The notes: generated by a model not told the origin, from the letters alone. Positions 37,701 to 46,006 are shown, numbered from the stretch's first letter. The stretch is 64,000 nucleotides of DNA from Caldilineaceae bacterium (GCA_026645575.1 JAPKMW010000017.1:62001-126000); one strand, 5' to 3'. A program made the numbers and translations.

Positions 37701-38125
37701 ACCGGTATGAGTTCATGTTCAAATCGCACTTTCAGGCGATTTTGGCCCAAGCATTGCTGCGTGTAGGCGACTCTGTACAGGCAAAGACAGCGGTTGATGT
37801 GGCGCTAACCCATGTAACAAGCTATGGCGACAATTATTATTTGGCTGAACTATATCGTCTGAAAGGGGAAATATTGCTGGCAGAAGGTAAGCCACATGAA
37901 ATTGTGGAGCAGAACTTTCAACAAGCCCTCGACATCGCCCGCGAGCAACAAGCCAAATCCCTCGAACTGCGCGCGACGATGAGTTTATGTCGGCTGTGGG
38001 TTCAGCAGGGCAAGCGGCGTGAGGCTTATGCCCTGCTTGCTAAAGTCTATCATTGGTTCACCGAAGGCTTTGACACACCAGATTTACAAGAGGCGAAAGC
38101 CCTGCTAGCTAGTTTGCAAAAATAA
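34760..38125 (+). CDS. SARP-type transcriptional regulator with BTAD, AAA ATPase and TPR regions
   Basis: 1121 residues. An OmpR-like winged helix (about 15-105, VRLLGDFAV, PRLQALLTYLLLH) is followed by the bacterial transcriptional activation domain (about 110-260, CYAGELLPGCYDEWI, LREELGVDPEEET). An AAA_16-type ATPase has Walker A AGEAGIGKSRL (about 300) and Walker B LLLDDLQW (about 412-419). A long helical TPR-like C-terminus makes up the rest. This is the AfsR/LuxR-like large regulator layout. The next 600 bases hold only a degenerate locus, so its targets may be the dehydrogenase cluster before it or the flavoprotein/methyltransferase genes after it; this is inference. The codon use after about 36.9 kb is slightly more AT-rich. 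Confidence 0.87.
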   Translation: MNAPAIQTPATGTGPKITVRLLGDFAVCHDMQPITAVNTPRLQALLTYLLLHRQAPQSRRHLAFLFWPDSTEAQALTNLRKQLLYLRQVLPDSDRLLAMDRQSVYWLPSTLITLDVETFQTALAEAATAPESQAIAALRRAVACYAGELLPGCYDEWIFAEREALHTQYGHALERLIQLLEAQRAYADAIGYSELRLHHDPLREATYRQLMRLHALNGDRAAALRVYHTCLTQLREELGVDPEEETQAAYERLLHQQTQPEATPTLAANAPFVGRETEWQTLQRLWRTVQRGTPHFVLLAGEAGIGKSRLAEELLHWAHHQGIATARTRAYAAEGRLAYAPVMEWLRSPAVRPHLRKIAPAWLTELARLLPELLTEWPTLPPPAPLTQSWQRRHLFEALTRALLATGQPLVLLLDDLQWCDQETLAWLHFLLRFTDSAPPADAPVARLLLIGTARLPDEVPAGHPLQTLLIGLQNSSQLTQLDLARFTAEETALLASRMAALALQTGALRQLYEDTAGNPLFVVETIRATLEQEPVVEPPHHLTAERLATLGNGHGLVTAIPPKVLTVIQGRLGQLSPAARNLSEWAAVIGREFTLDLLQMASKLPEAEAVAALDELWQRRIIREQGADTYDFSHDRIRDVAAAGISRVRWRHFHRCVAEALQRQSPGQVDSVAAQIATHYEAAGVIEQAIVYYQQAAEVALRIYANQAAITYLNRALELLHTQSSTRIDVEREYQLLLMVGTPLVAVEGHGSQTLCDHYLNALTLAKQLNSPPDPAILRILAIYYLTHRQFDLAYNFGWELLNIAQSAPQTVDAFLYVEGCYTLGVISFWQGRFQQSRQHLEHGIGAYDRRHHARHVAHYGQDPGVACLSRLAWALWYLGYPEQALQGIRQALDLATRLKHPFSTEYALTWMQWLSHDLQDQVVAANVDELMITQQAQPTMPTMIQPLRSVIRGKNLVASGQVAEGMELIYAGIEMAAFNRYEFMFKSHFQAILAQALLRVGDSVQAKTAVDVALTHVTSYGDNYYLAELYRLKGEILLAEGKPHEIVEQNFQQALDIAREQQAKSLELRATMSLCRLWVQQGKRREAYALLAKVYHWFTEGFDTPDLQEAKALLASLQK

Positions 38126-38132
38126 CCGGAAG

Positions 38133-38541
38133 TCAAGTGAAGGCTAGTGTACGCAGTGGTAAAGAATCCATTTCGATCTTGGAAAGATTGATAAAACGAC
38201 TGGCATAATCAAGAGCGATACCAACCAATTGCCCTTCCTCGCCAAAATCAAGAACAACCCCTGGTTTGATTTCACACGTTTCAATACTAAGTTGATCTGA
38301 TAATTCACTATCAGAGACGCAACACAGCCAGGATCGCAGGGATTTGACTCTGGACTCTGGACTACACGACTGCGGACTACTGAATATAGAGAGAATCTGT
38401 TTCTGAATAATAACGCATCCGATCATCCTCTGGTTGTGTATCGTAATACGCGGGTTCTTCCAATGCTTTTTCGCACCAAGCTCGTTTCAGATAAAGACAT
38501 TTTCGCAAAACTTGCTCTTCAAAGCAGCGCGTTGTTTTCAT
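38133..38541 (-). pseudogene. Fused and interrupted DUF4258-like / DUF2283-like toxin-antitoxin remnant
   Basis: Reading leftward from ATG 38541 (AAGAGG upstream), 54 codons run to a TAG at 38377-38379. The first about 45 residues (FEEQVLRKCLYLKRAWCE...) resemble the N-terminus of DUF4258-type toxins. They then run without a break into MRYYSETDSLYI, the start of a DUF2283-type protein. The frame is cut by a GGACTCT-type repeat (38346-38379). Beyond it the remaining DUF2283 part (IKPGVVLDFGEEGQLVGI...) is open to 38133. The order fits a toxin-antitoxin pair that lost the toxin's C-terminal half by deletion and then took a repeat insertion. Family names are from memory. Confidence 0.6.
38346..38379. 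repeat. GGACTCT-type repeat interrupting the DUF2283-like frame
   Basis: GACTCTGGACTCTGGACTAC followed by ACGACTGCGGACTA. It shares the same short words with the repeat at 5244-5297. It supplies the TAG that ends the fused frame. Confidence 0.65.
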
Positions 38542-38793
38542 CCTTATCTACCTCTTGCAACCAATGAGGATCAATTCATGGAACACAGAATATAATAGTA
38601 CGTTGTCGTTTGTCAAATAAAAACGCGGAACGATTGGGGAACCATTTCTAACCCAAAACATCGCCCACGGAACGCTGGCGGAACGCAGCCGCTGCTATGC
38701 TCTTCTCATCCAGGCGCCACCCGCTGCTCATTCGGCTCGCAGTGCCTGACCCGATACCAATCGATCAACCCTTCTACCGAAAAGGAGCCTCTT

Positions 38794-40209
38794 ATGTCAT
38801 TGACAATTGTTACCAGAACTGGTGGGCAAACCACCCTTGACCGTGCAACGCTGGACGCGTTTCAACAGCCATTGCGCGGCGCAGTACTCTTGCCGGGTGC
38901 GCCAGGCTATGATGAAGCGCGTTCGATCTGGAACGCCATGATCGACCGCAAACCGGCGCTGATTGTACGTTGCCACGGAACCGCGGATGTCATCGATACG
39001 GTCAACTTTGCCCGCACCCATGACCTGCTACTCTCGGTGCGGGGTGGCGGGCATAATGTAGCGGGCAACGCAGTCTGTGAAGGCGGCTTGATGCTCGATC
39101 TCTCACCCATGAAGGGCATTCATGTCGATGTCAAGGAGCGCCGGGCGCGCGTTCAGGGCGGAGCGACCTGGGGCGACGTCGACCGGGAAACGCAAGCCTT
39201 TGGTTTGGCCACCCCTGGCGGTGTAGTGTCGATTACGGGCGTAGCCGGCTTGACTTTGGGCGGCGGGCTGGGTTGGCTGCGGCGCAAATATGGGCTGGCC
39301 TGTGACAACCTGGTTTCGGTGGAAATTGTGACGGCGGACGGTCAGTTGCGCACCGCCAGCGCTAAGGAAAATGCCGAGCTTTTCTGGGGCATTCGCGGCG
39401 GTGGCGGCAACTTTGGCGTTGTCACCTCCTTTGAGTTCCAACTGCACCCGGTCGGGCCGGAAGTGATGCTCTGTAACATGATGTATCCGATTGAAGATGC
39501 CAAAGCGGTCATTACGGCCTGGCGCGATTTCCTGGCAACCACGCCCGACGAGGTTAGCTCGATCTGCACCTTCTGGAGTGTACCGGCCGTTGATCCCATT
39601 CCGCGGGCGCTGTGGAACAAGCAGGTGGTTGGGGTGGCTGCCATGTATGCCGGCGACCCCGCCGAAGGCGAAAAGTTATTGCAACCGCTACGCGAGTTGG
39701 CCGAACCGGTGCTGAATATGAGTGGTCGCATCCCCTACCGCACAGTGCAGACGCTTTTTGATCCCTTTTTCCCGGTGGGGCGGCGCTATTTCCTGAAATC
39801 GACCGACTTGCGTAGCCTGGATGACGAAGTGATCGACGCCGTGCTAACCCGTGCCGTCAACCGTCCCACCCATGCCACGTTGCTGGTCTTCTGGGCCTAT
39901 GGCGGTGCGATCAATCGCGTGGCGATGGCCGACAGCGCTTTTGCCAGTCGCACGGTTCCCTGCATGTATAGTGTCGACGGCGTTTGGGATGAGCCGCAGG
40001 ATGACGAGCGCTGTATTGCTTGGGTGCGGGAGTACATTGATTTCCTGAAACCGTATTCATCGGGCGGTTTTTACAGCAATTTCGCTGGCGATCCGGAACC
40101 AGGGCAGAAGCTCTATGGCCCCAATCACCAACGGCTGGTTGACCTCAAAAACAAGTACGACCCGCAAAACCTCTTCCGCATGAACCAGAATATCAAGCCG
40201 ACGGTGTAA
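38794..40209 (+). CDS. FAD-linked oxidoreductase, berberine-bridge-enzyme (BBE) type
   Basis: 471 residues with AAGGAG before ATG 38794. The PCMH-type FAD domain has VRGGGHNVAGNAV (His87, the expected 8-alpha-histidyl attachment), QGGATWGDVD and GGGLGWLRRKYGL, then IRGGGGNFGVVTSFEF. The C-terminal BBE tail is present (YGPNHQRLVDLKNKYDPQNLF). The second, cysteinyl FAD link of bicovalent members appears absent, because the usual Cys-x-x-V-G stretch reads TGVAG. It likely oxidises an alcohol, sugar or specialised metabolite. The neighbouring methyltransferases raise the idea of a small-molecule pathway. Confidence 0.87.
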   Translation: MSLTIVTRTGGQTTLDRATLDAFQQPLRGAVLLPGAPGYDEARSIWNAMIDRKPALIVRCHGTADVIDTVNFARTHDLLLSVRGGGHNVAGNAVCEGGLMLDLSPMKGIHVDVKERRARVQGGATWGDVDRETQAFGLATPGGVVSITGVAGLTLGGGLGWLRRKYGLACDNLVSVEIVTADGQLRTASAKENAELFWGIRGGGGNFGVVTSFEFQLHPVGPEVMLCNMMYPIEDAKAVITAWRDFLATTPDEVSSICTFWSVPAVDPIPRALWNKQVVGVAAMYAGDPAEGEKLLQPLRELAEPVLNMSGRIPYRTVQTLFDPFFPVGRRYFLKSTDLRSLDDEVIDAVLTRAVNRPTHATLLVFWAYGGAINRVAMADSAFASRTVPCMYSVDGVWDEPQDDERCIAWVREYIDFLKPYSSGGFYSNFAGDPEPGQKLYGPNHQRLVDLKNKYDPQNLFRMNQNIKPTV

Positions 40210-40210
40210 G

Positions 40211-40447
40211 ATGAGCGATGAGAACCAGAGCAACCGGGCTGTCAATGACGAAACAACGCCGCAACCGTCCTCGCAACTGTTCACAGTGCGTATCTGGCCG
40301 GAAGTGTCCAACAAAGGCGTGGTGACCTGGCGCGGTAAGGTGCAACGTGTGCCCAACGGGGCGTGGCGATACTTCCACGATTGGCCAACGCTGACAGCCT
40401 TTTTGCAAACGCAAGTAGAAGAACTTGCGACCGAAACACAACAATAG
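40211..40447 (+). CDS. Small conserved-looking hypothetical protein
   Basis: 78 residues, starting one base after the flavoprotein stop, so translationally coupled. The core FTVRIWPEV, TWRGKVQRVPNG and WRYFHDWPTLTAFLQTQ reads like a compact beta-strand domain I recall from other Chloroflexota genomes, without a known function. No membrane segment or signal peptide. It may be an accessory to the flavoprotein. Confidence 0.6.
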   Translation: MSDENQSNRAVNDETTPQPSSQLFTVRIWPEVSNKGVVTWRGKVQRVPNGAWRYFHDWPTLTAFLQTQVEELATETQQ

Positions 40448-40454
40448 TCATCAG

Positions 40455-40489
40455 CCCCCTCAGCCGAATTCCTTAGGCGGCTGAGGGGG
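40455..40489 (+). terminator. 12-bp GC-rich hairpin after the flavoprotein operon
   Basis: CCCCCTCAGCCG (40455-40466) pairs exactly with 40478-40489 around an 11-base loop, eight bases after the upstream stop. There is no T-run. It is the strongest end-of-operon candidate here. The rest of the gap to 40734 holds a weak GATTCGCTAATCC repeat and no gene. Confidence 0.55.
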
Positions 40490-40734
40490 GAACGCATCGG
40501 TAGGCGCGAACTGTGAATACCATTGCGTGGATTCGCTAATCCTTCCTATGATTCGCAGTGATAGCCCATGAGAGTATGTTGAGAGGATGTTGAGACCCCC
40601 GCCATCCGGTTTTTGGTATATGCTTTAGCACGCATTGTTGTTGAGCAGGTCCACTCAGCCAATCATCACACACCACCGACTCAACGCCTGTGCCTCTTCA
40701 CTCTGTATCTTCAATTTATAAAGGATTCATCCCA

Positions 40735-41814
40735 ATGTCAGTAACAACCACATCCACCCCACCAACCATGGAAGCCATCGGCACCTTTGCTCAGCAGATC
40801 ATTGGCTTGTTCACCGGCCACGCCGTCACCATGATGATCCATATCGGCGACCGGCTGGGTCTCTACACGGCGCTACGCGATCAGGGCGCTATGAGCGCCG
40901 CCGAGTTGGGTAGCCGCACCGGCTTGCAAGAGCGTTGGCTGCTCGAATGGCTGCGTGACCAGGCCGCCGCCGGCATCCTCGAACATCATGGCGATGAACG
41001 CTTTGCCCTGTCGGGCGCAGGGGCGGCGGTGCTGGCCGATCCGGGCAACCCCTTTTATCTGGCCGGTTTTTTCAATTCGCTTGTGCCACCCAGCACCTTA
41101 GACCGGGTTGCCCAAGCCTTTTCCACCGGCGTCGGCATGAGCTATGAAGAGCATGGCACCAACTGCGCCTGCACCATGAAACGCATGTTTGCCCCCAGCC
41201 ATGCCTTGTTGCCCCATTTTCTGGAACGGGTTGATGGACTGGTTGAGCGGTTGCGCGCCGGCATCCAGGTGTTGGATGTGGGCTGTGGTGTCGGCGGCGC
41301 GCTCTGTGAACTGGCGAAGGCGTTCCCCAACTCCACCTTTATGGGCTGCGATATGTCGTCCACCGCCATCGACATTGCCCGGCGCGATACCGCCGCAGCC
41401 GGGTTGACCAACATTACTTATCAAGTTCTCAAGGGCGAAGCGCTGCCGCCGTCGCCCCAATATGATCTGGTCTTGACGCTCGATTGTCTGCACGACATGC
41501 CCTTCCCCCAACGCACCCTGAAAGCAATTCGCGGCTGTATCAAGCCCGATGGCCTGTTGGTGATCAAGGACATTCGCTGCTCCGACCGGGTGGAGGAAAA
41601 TCTTGCCAGCCCCTTTGCGCCACTCTTCTACGGCCTCTCGGTCATCTACTGTATGTCTTCGGCGCTCTCCGAACCGGGTGGCGCCGGCTTGGGGACGATG
41701 GGCTTTAACCCGGTGTTGGCGAAGGCGATGACGGCTACGGCAGGTTTTACCCAATTCCAGCAGCTTGCCATCGAGGAAGATCCGTTTAACTATTTCTATG
41801 CGGTGCGACCGTAG
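40735..41814 (+). CDS. Class I SAM-dependent methyltransferase with N-terminal winged helix
   Basis: 359 residues from ATG 40735 (AAGGA nine bases upstream; GTG 40690 in frame). An N-terminal helical/winged-helix region (MMIHIGDRLGLYTAL, ELGSRTGLQERWLLEWL) precedes the Rossmann domain with motif I VLDVGCGVGG (about 178-187) and VLTLDCLHDMPFP. This is the layout of Rv2258c-like enzymes. Two cysteines in NCACTMKRMF stand before the catalytic domain. The substrate is unknown. It is the first of five methyltransferases in a row and is not closely similar to the others. Confidence 0.85.
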   Translation: MSVTTTSTPPTMEAIGTFAQQIIGLFTGHAVTMMIHIGDRLGLYTALRDQGAMSAAELGSRTGLQERWLLEWLRDQAAAGILEHHGDERFALSGAGAAVLADPGNPFYLAGFFNSLVPPSTLDRVAQAFSTGVGMSYEEHGTNCACTMKRMFAPSHALLPHFLERVDGLVERLRAGIQVLDVGCGVGGALCELAKAFPNSTFMGCDMSSTAIDIARRDTAAAGLTNITYQVLKGEALPPSPQYDLVLTLDCLHDMPFPQRTLKAIRGCIKPDGLLVIKDIRCSDRVEENLASPFAPLFYGLSVIYCMSSALSEPGGAGLGTMGFNPVLAKAMTATAGFTQFQQLAIEEDPFNYFYAVRP

Positions 41815-41847
41815 TGTTGTCTTGATAGAGTAAGCCCCTCGACCACT

Positions 41848-42062
41848 ATCACCGCGAATCAGGGAATTAGCGAATCTTTTGGGTCAACTGGAATCGGCGG
41901 GGTTGACCAGCGAATCTTCCGGGAAGATTGGTTCGCTCGACAGGATCGTCTGGTCAGATCTTCCCGGAAGATGGTTGTCAACTCCTGGCGGGTGTCCTCA
42001 GGGTGCGATTGAGCCATCTTTTTCTCCTGGTGTGATTCGCTAATCCCCTGATTCGCGGTGAT
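41848..42062. repeat. 28-bp inverted repeat with nested palindromes filling a 357-base gap
   Basis: Outer arms 41848-41875 and 42035-42062 are complementary with one mismatch. Inside lie smaller palindromes around ATCTTCCGGGAAGAT (near 41913-41930) and ATCTTCCCGGAAGAT (near 41958-41972). No gene is seen between 41815 and 42171. The GATTCGCTAATCC word also occurs at about 40533-40545. Confidence 0.75.
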
Positions 42063-42171
42063 ATGCCAGGAGCGCGCTCATCTATCAAGACTTGCTTTAC
42101 AAAACAAGAGCGGCTTGTAGTGATTATCAATGCCTCCTATCTTGAATCATAGAAACCCAAGGTGTTCACAC

Positions 42172-43035
42172 ATGGCCACACAAAATCAACCTTCCACCTC
42201 CCCCACCCATGCCAGTTCTGCCGGCCATGACTTTGCCGAAGCCGACTGGCTGGATACGCACTCTATCGCCATGCAACCGGAATATGAGGAGATGTTACGC
42301 TGGGTTGGTCTGCAACCGGGCTGGCACGTGTTAGATGCGGCTTGTGGCAGCGGCAGCTTTCTACCGTTGATGACGGAACTGGTTGGGCCAACAGGGCAAG
42401 TCAGCGCTATTGATCTGGCGCCCGAAAATATCGTTGTCGTTGAAAAGCGCGCCCGCCAAAGTGGCTGGCAAGCACCGGTTGCAGCACGGGTGGGCGACAT
42501 TCTGGCGCTCCCTTATAAAGACCAAAGTTTTGACGCCGTCTGGTGTGCGAACACGACGCAATATCTCACCGATGACGAATTAACTACCATGTTGCGCGAA
42601 TTTCGTCGAGTGGTGCGCCCCGGTGGACTGGTGGCAATCAAAGAATATGACATTACCACGCAACTCTTGCAACCGCTGCCGCCGCGACTGGTGCCCAACT
42701 TTCAAGATGCGATGATGCGGATCGGCAGCGCCTACTATCAGCAGCTTTTTCGCGCCATTGATCTGCAACGTTGGTTACGAAGCGCCGGTTTAACCGACCT
42801 GCGCCAAAAACCGACGCTGATGACCCGCTTCCAGCCCATTCAGCCCATGCTGAAAAGCTTTCTTGGCGGCTTCCTCCAATACACTTGTGCGCAACTGCCG
42901 CAGCTTGATCTACCGGCAGAAGAACGCCAACTGTGGACAACGCTGGCCGATCTGGACGCGCCTGATCATATTTTTAACCATCCCGATTTTCAATATCGGG
43001 CGATCCAAACCGTTTTTGTTGGACGCGTACCCTAA
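42172..43035 (+). CDS. SAM methyltransferase, paralogue 1 of 3
   Basis: 287 residues from ATG 42172 (ATG 42130 in frame). Motif I reads VLDAACGSGSF (about 58-68), then AIDLAPENI, FDAVWCANTTQYL and VRPGGLVAIKEYD. The N-terminal ADWLDTHSIAMQPEYEEML and the end NHPDFQYRAIQTVFVGRVP are almost repeated in the gene at 44934, and more loosely at 43073. UbiE/Methyltransf_11-like; the substrate is unknown. Confidence 0.85.
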   Translation: MATQNQPSTSPTHASSAGHDFAEADWLDTHSIAMQPEYEEMLRWVGLQPGWHVLDAACGSGSFLPLMTELVGPTGQVSAIDLAPENIVVVEKRARQSGWQAPVAARVGDILALPYKDQSFDAVWCANTTQYLTDDELTTMLREFRRVVRPGGLVAIKEYDITTQLLQPLPPRLVPNFQDAMMRIGSAYYQQLFRAIDLQRWLRSAGLTDLRQKPTLMTRFQPIQPMLKSFLGGFLQYTCAQLPQLDLPAEERQLWTTLADLDAPDHIFNHPDFQYRAIQTVFVGRVP

Positions 43036-43072
43036 TTTAGCCATATTTCAGCAAGGAGCATGAGTAAACCCA

Positions 43073-43930
43073 ATGACGCAACCAACTTCGACCACCACCA
43101 CCGGCCATGAGTTAGCCGGCGCCGACTGGCTAGACCTTCATTTTGAAGCATCGCGTCCACAATACGAGTATATGATCCGGGCCGTCGGCATCCAACCCGG
43201 CTGGTCGGTTTTGGATGCCGGCTGTGGGGGCGGTAGTTTTCTCCCATTGATCGATGAATTAGTCGGCGCCTCTGGCGCCATTGCGGCGCTTGACTTGGCG
43301 CCGGAAAATGTTGAATTGGTGCGCAAGCGGGTGGCGATAGGTGAGTTCACTTGTGCCGTGGAACCGCGCCAGGGTTCGCTTTTGCATTTACCCTATGCTG
43401 ATGACAGCTTTGACGCAGTGTGGTGCGCCAATGTCAGTCAGTATTTGACCGACGATGAATTTGCCACCATGCTGGACGAATTTCGCCGCGTGACCCGCCC
43501 TGGTGGATTGGTGGCAATCAAGGAGTATGATGGTACGGCGCTCTATTGGGGACCGATGGATCCATTTCTTTGGAGCCATTTTTTTGAGCAGGGGTGCAAC
43601 TTGCGTGACCAGGTTGAATTTAGACAATTTCGGGGTTGCCTGCGCACCATCAATTTTCCCAGTTGGCTACGCAACCATGGGTTTGTTGACATTCATTTTC
43701 AGACCGTTACCGGCAACTGGCGCCATCCTTTACGTCCGGTGGAACGCCAGTTTTTGCGCGAGGTCAGTGCGTTTTGGGCGGCGAAAGCGGAAGGCTGTGT
43801 ATCAGCCGCCGAAGCGTTGGCGCAATGGCGACGATTGGTGAGAGATGTGGATGGGCCTGATCATCTCTTAAACCATCCCGACTTTTTTGCGCGGGAGTCC
43901 CATGGATTGGTCGTTGGCAAAGTAGCCTAG
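43073..43930 (+). CDS. SAM methyltransferase, paralogue 2 of 3
   Basis: 285 residues from ATG 43073, 37 bases after the previous gene; AAGGAG lies rather far upstream (43054-43059). Motif I is VLDAGCGGGSF, followed by ALDLAPENV, FDAVWCANVSQYL and TRPGGLVAIKEYD. It is the most divergent of the three paralogues, with a different middle region (MDPFLWSHFFEQG) and the end NHPDFFARESHGLVVGKVA. Probably arose by tandem duplication; a separate substrate is plausible. Confidence 0.84.
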   Translation: MTQPTSTTTTGHELAGADWLDLHFEASRPQYEYMIRAVGIQPGWSVLDAGCGGGSFLPLIDELVGASGAIAALDLAPENVELVRKRVAIGEFTCAVEPRQGSLLHLPYADDSFDAVWCANVSQYLTDDEFATMLDEFRRVTRPGGLVAIKEYDGTALYWGPMDPFLWSHFFEQGCNLRDQVEFRQFRGCLRTINFPSWLRNHGFVDIHFQTVTGNWRHPLRPVERQFLREVSAFWAAKAEGCVSAAEALAQWRRLVRDVDGPDHLLNHPDFFARESHGLVVGKVA

Positions 43931-43951
43931 CCAGGCGACGGCTGCGGATTA

Positions 43952-44021
43952 CAGACCTCCGGGAGGTGGGCAGAACGTATTGCAGCAGGGGGGGATCAAT
44001 TGCCCACCTCCCGGAGGTCTG
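43952..44021. repeat. Perfect 21-bp inverted repeat, 28-base loop
   Basis: Arms at 43952-43972 and 44001-44021 are exact complements. The arm contains the self-complementary word ACCTCCGGGAGGT. It lies about 20 bases after the methyltransferase stop. Confidence 0.85.
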
Positions 44022-44121
44022 GCCCTGTGCTCTTGTGGTGGTCCGTCTTAGGTAAGCTCTAAGTTACTTAAACTTTTTTGATGATACCGATTTGTAACCA
44101 AACCATTGATAGGAGATACAA

Positions 44122-44916
44122 ATGAGCAATGTTCTACAAGTAGATGAGCGCATGGCCCGCTTGATCGAAGCCATTTATGAAACCGATGAGTCAGAAAAAC
44201 GGCGGCAGACGCTGCTCCACGCCCTGGCGCCCCAGCCGGGGGAACACGTTTTGGACATCGGCACCGGCCCCGGCTTTGTCGCCGCTGCCATTGCCGATGC
44301 CGTCGGTCCGGCAGGTCGCGTTCTCGGCGTGGATATTAGCGAACCGATGTTGCACCTGGCGCGCAAGCGTTGCGCCGCCAAGCCGTGGGTAGAACTACAA
44401 AGCGGCAATGCCAACCAACTACCCGTGCCGGATAGCACCTTCGACATTGCGATCTCGGTACAAGTCTACGAATATCTGGCTGATGTGCTGCCGGCGTTGA
44501 CCGAAATGTACCGTGTCTTGCGGCCAGGTGGACGGGGCGCGATTATTTCCAGTGACTGGAACTCCCTGGCCTGGAACGCCGGCGATCAACCTCAGATGCA
44601 ACGAATCCTCAGCGCCTTTGCCGAACATTGCGCGCATCAGGATCTGCCGCGTCACCTGCGACCGCACTTGCGCACTGCCGGTCTGCACCTGACCCACCAG
44701 CAGATCATCCCCCAATTCAACCCAACCTATGACGAAAGCCGCTACAGCTATCACCTAGCCAATGGCATTCGCGCCTTTGTTGTCGGACGCCAGGGTGTCA
44801 GCCAGGAAGAGGCCGCCGCCTGGGTTGCCGATCTCCAACAAATGGGGACTGCTGATAACTACTTTTTTAGCCTCAGTCAATACCTTTTTGTGGTGACAAA
44901 ACCTGTTATTGCCTAA
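44122..44916 (+). CDS. SAM-dependent methyltransferase (UbiE/Methyltransf_11-like)
   Basis: 264 residues with AGGAGA before ATG 44122. Motif I is VLDIGTGPGFVA (about 43-54), with GVDISEPML, FDIAISVQVYEYL and LRPGGRGAIIS. This belongs to a different subgroup from its three paralogous neighbours; the start LQVDERMARLIEAIY and the sequence NQLPVPD are like arsenite- or quinone-type small-molecule methyltransferases. Its stop overlaps the next frame by one base (TAATG). Confidence 0.85.
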   Translation: MSNVLQVDERMARLIEAIYETDESEKRRQTLLHALAPQPGEHVLDIGTGPGFVAAAIADAVGPAGRVLGVDISEPMLHLARKRCAAKPWVELQSGNANQLPVPDSTFDIAISVQVYEYLADVLPALTEMYRVLRPGGRGAIISSDWNSLAWNAGDQPQMQRILSAFAEHCAHQDLPRHLRPHLRTAGLHLTHQQIIPQFNPTYDESRYSYHLANGIRAFVVGRQGVSQEEAAAWVADLQQMGTADNYFFSLSQYLFVVTKPVIA

Positions 44917-44933
44917 TGAGCATAAGGAAAAGC

Positions 44934-45917
44934 ATGACAACCGCAAATCAGACAGTAAATACTCATGACAGTTCAACCGGCCAAAGCCTGACCACCGCCG
45001 CCTGGCTGGACACCCACTTCCTGGCCATGCAACCGGAGTACGAAGCGATGCTGCGTTGGGTTGGCATCCAGCCGGGGTGGCATGTGTTGGACGCGGCTTG
45101 TGGCAATGGCAGCTTTTTGCCGTTGTTGACCGAACTAGTGGGCGCAACTGGCAAGGTGAGCGCCATTGACTTAGCGCCGGAAAATGTAAAGGTGGTCGAG
45201 CAACGCGCCCGCCAGAGCAGTTGGCCGGCGCCGGTAGTGGCGCAGAGCGGATCGATTCTGGCGCTGCCCTACACCAACCAGAGTTTTGACGCCGTCTGGT
45301 GCGCCAATACAACGCAGTACCTGAGCGATGAAGAACTGACACTTATGCTGAAGGAGTTTCGTCGGGTGGTGCGTCCGGGTGGCCTGGTCGCCATCAAAGA
45401 GTATGACATGACAGCGCTCCAATTCCAACCATTGGCGCCAACCTTGATTTTTCATTTGCAGGAAACCTTAGCGGCGGCGGGGGATCGCCAATCCCACGGC
45501 ACCCTCAGAGCTATCCAGTTGCCGCAGTGGTTGCGTGCCACCGGACTGGTTGATCTGCGCCAAAAGCCGACCTTGATGGTACGGGTGCCGCCGCTGCGTG
45601 AAGTGGAGCAACAGCTTTTCCGCGACTATCTCCGGTTTTGCTACCTACGCGCCCAGAAAATCACCCTGCCCGCCGGCGAGTTACAAACATGGCAGACGTT
45701 GGCCGATGTAGATTCACCCAACCACATTCTCAACCATCCCGATTTCCAATACCGCGCCATCCAAACGGTCTTCGTTGGTCGCGTGCCAGGGGTAGCCTCA
45801 ACTGCAAAGCAACCCAACGCCGAAACCAAAGCCGCCCTTGCCGAGCTAGAAAGTGGGCAAGGCAAACGCTTTGCCAACGTCAACGAACTGCTTGCCGATC
45901 TAGCAGAGGATGAGTAG
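44934..45917 (+). CDS. SAM methyltransferase, paralogue 3 of 3, with antitoxin-like C-terminal tail
   Basis: 327 residues from ATG 44934 (AAGGA at 44923; ATG 44916 also in frame). WLDTHFLAMQPEYEAML, VLDAACGNGSF and AIDLAPENV are nearly the same as in paralogue 1. After the shared end NHPDFQYRAIQTVFVGRVP, where paralogue 1 stops, this one continues about 38 residues. The tail AALAELESGQGKRFANVNEL resembles the C-terminus of RelB-type antitoxins. It may be a fusion with a passing antitoxin gene. Confidence 0.83.
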   Translation: MTTANQTVNTHDSSTGQSLTTAAWLDTHFLAMQPEYEAMLRWVGIQPGWHVLDAACGNGSFLPLLTELVGATGKVSAIDLAPENVKVVEQRARQSSWPAPVVAQSGSILALPYTNQSFDAVWCANTTQYLSDEELTLMLKEFRRVVRPGGLVAIKEYDMTALQFQPLAPTLIFHLQETLAAAGDRQSHGTLRAIQLPQWLRATGLVDLRQKPTLMVRVPPLREVEQQLFRDYLRFCYLRAQKITLPAGELQTWQTLADVDSPNHILNHPDFQYRAIQTVFVGRVPGVASTAKQPNAETKAALAELESGQGKRFANVNELLADLAEDE

Positions 45918-45936
45918 CGCCAAGCGACAAACATTG

Positions 45937-46006
45937 GGACGCGGATGCACGCGGAATTACGCGAATCAATCAAAAAATCCGCGTAATTCCGCGTGCATCC
46001 GCGTCC
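45937..46006. repeat. Perfect 27-bp inverted repeat, 16-base loop
   Basis: Arms at 45937-45963 and 45980-46006 are exact complements, starting 19 bases after the methyltransferase stop. The loop is A-rich (TCAATCAAAAAATC). It may separate the methyltransferase transcript from the promoter that follows. Confidence 0.85.

Noticed and set aside
43062..43112. Short gene from ATG 43062, close to AAGGAG
   Set aside because: It runs only 16 codons in a different frame from the methyltransferase and encodes nothing recognisable; the methyltransferase start at 43073 fits its paralogues.
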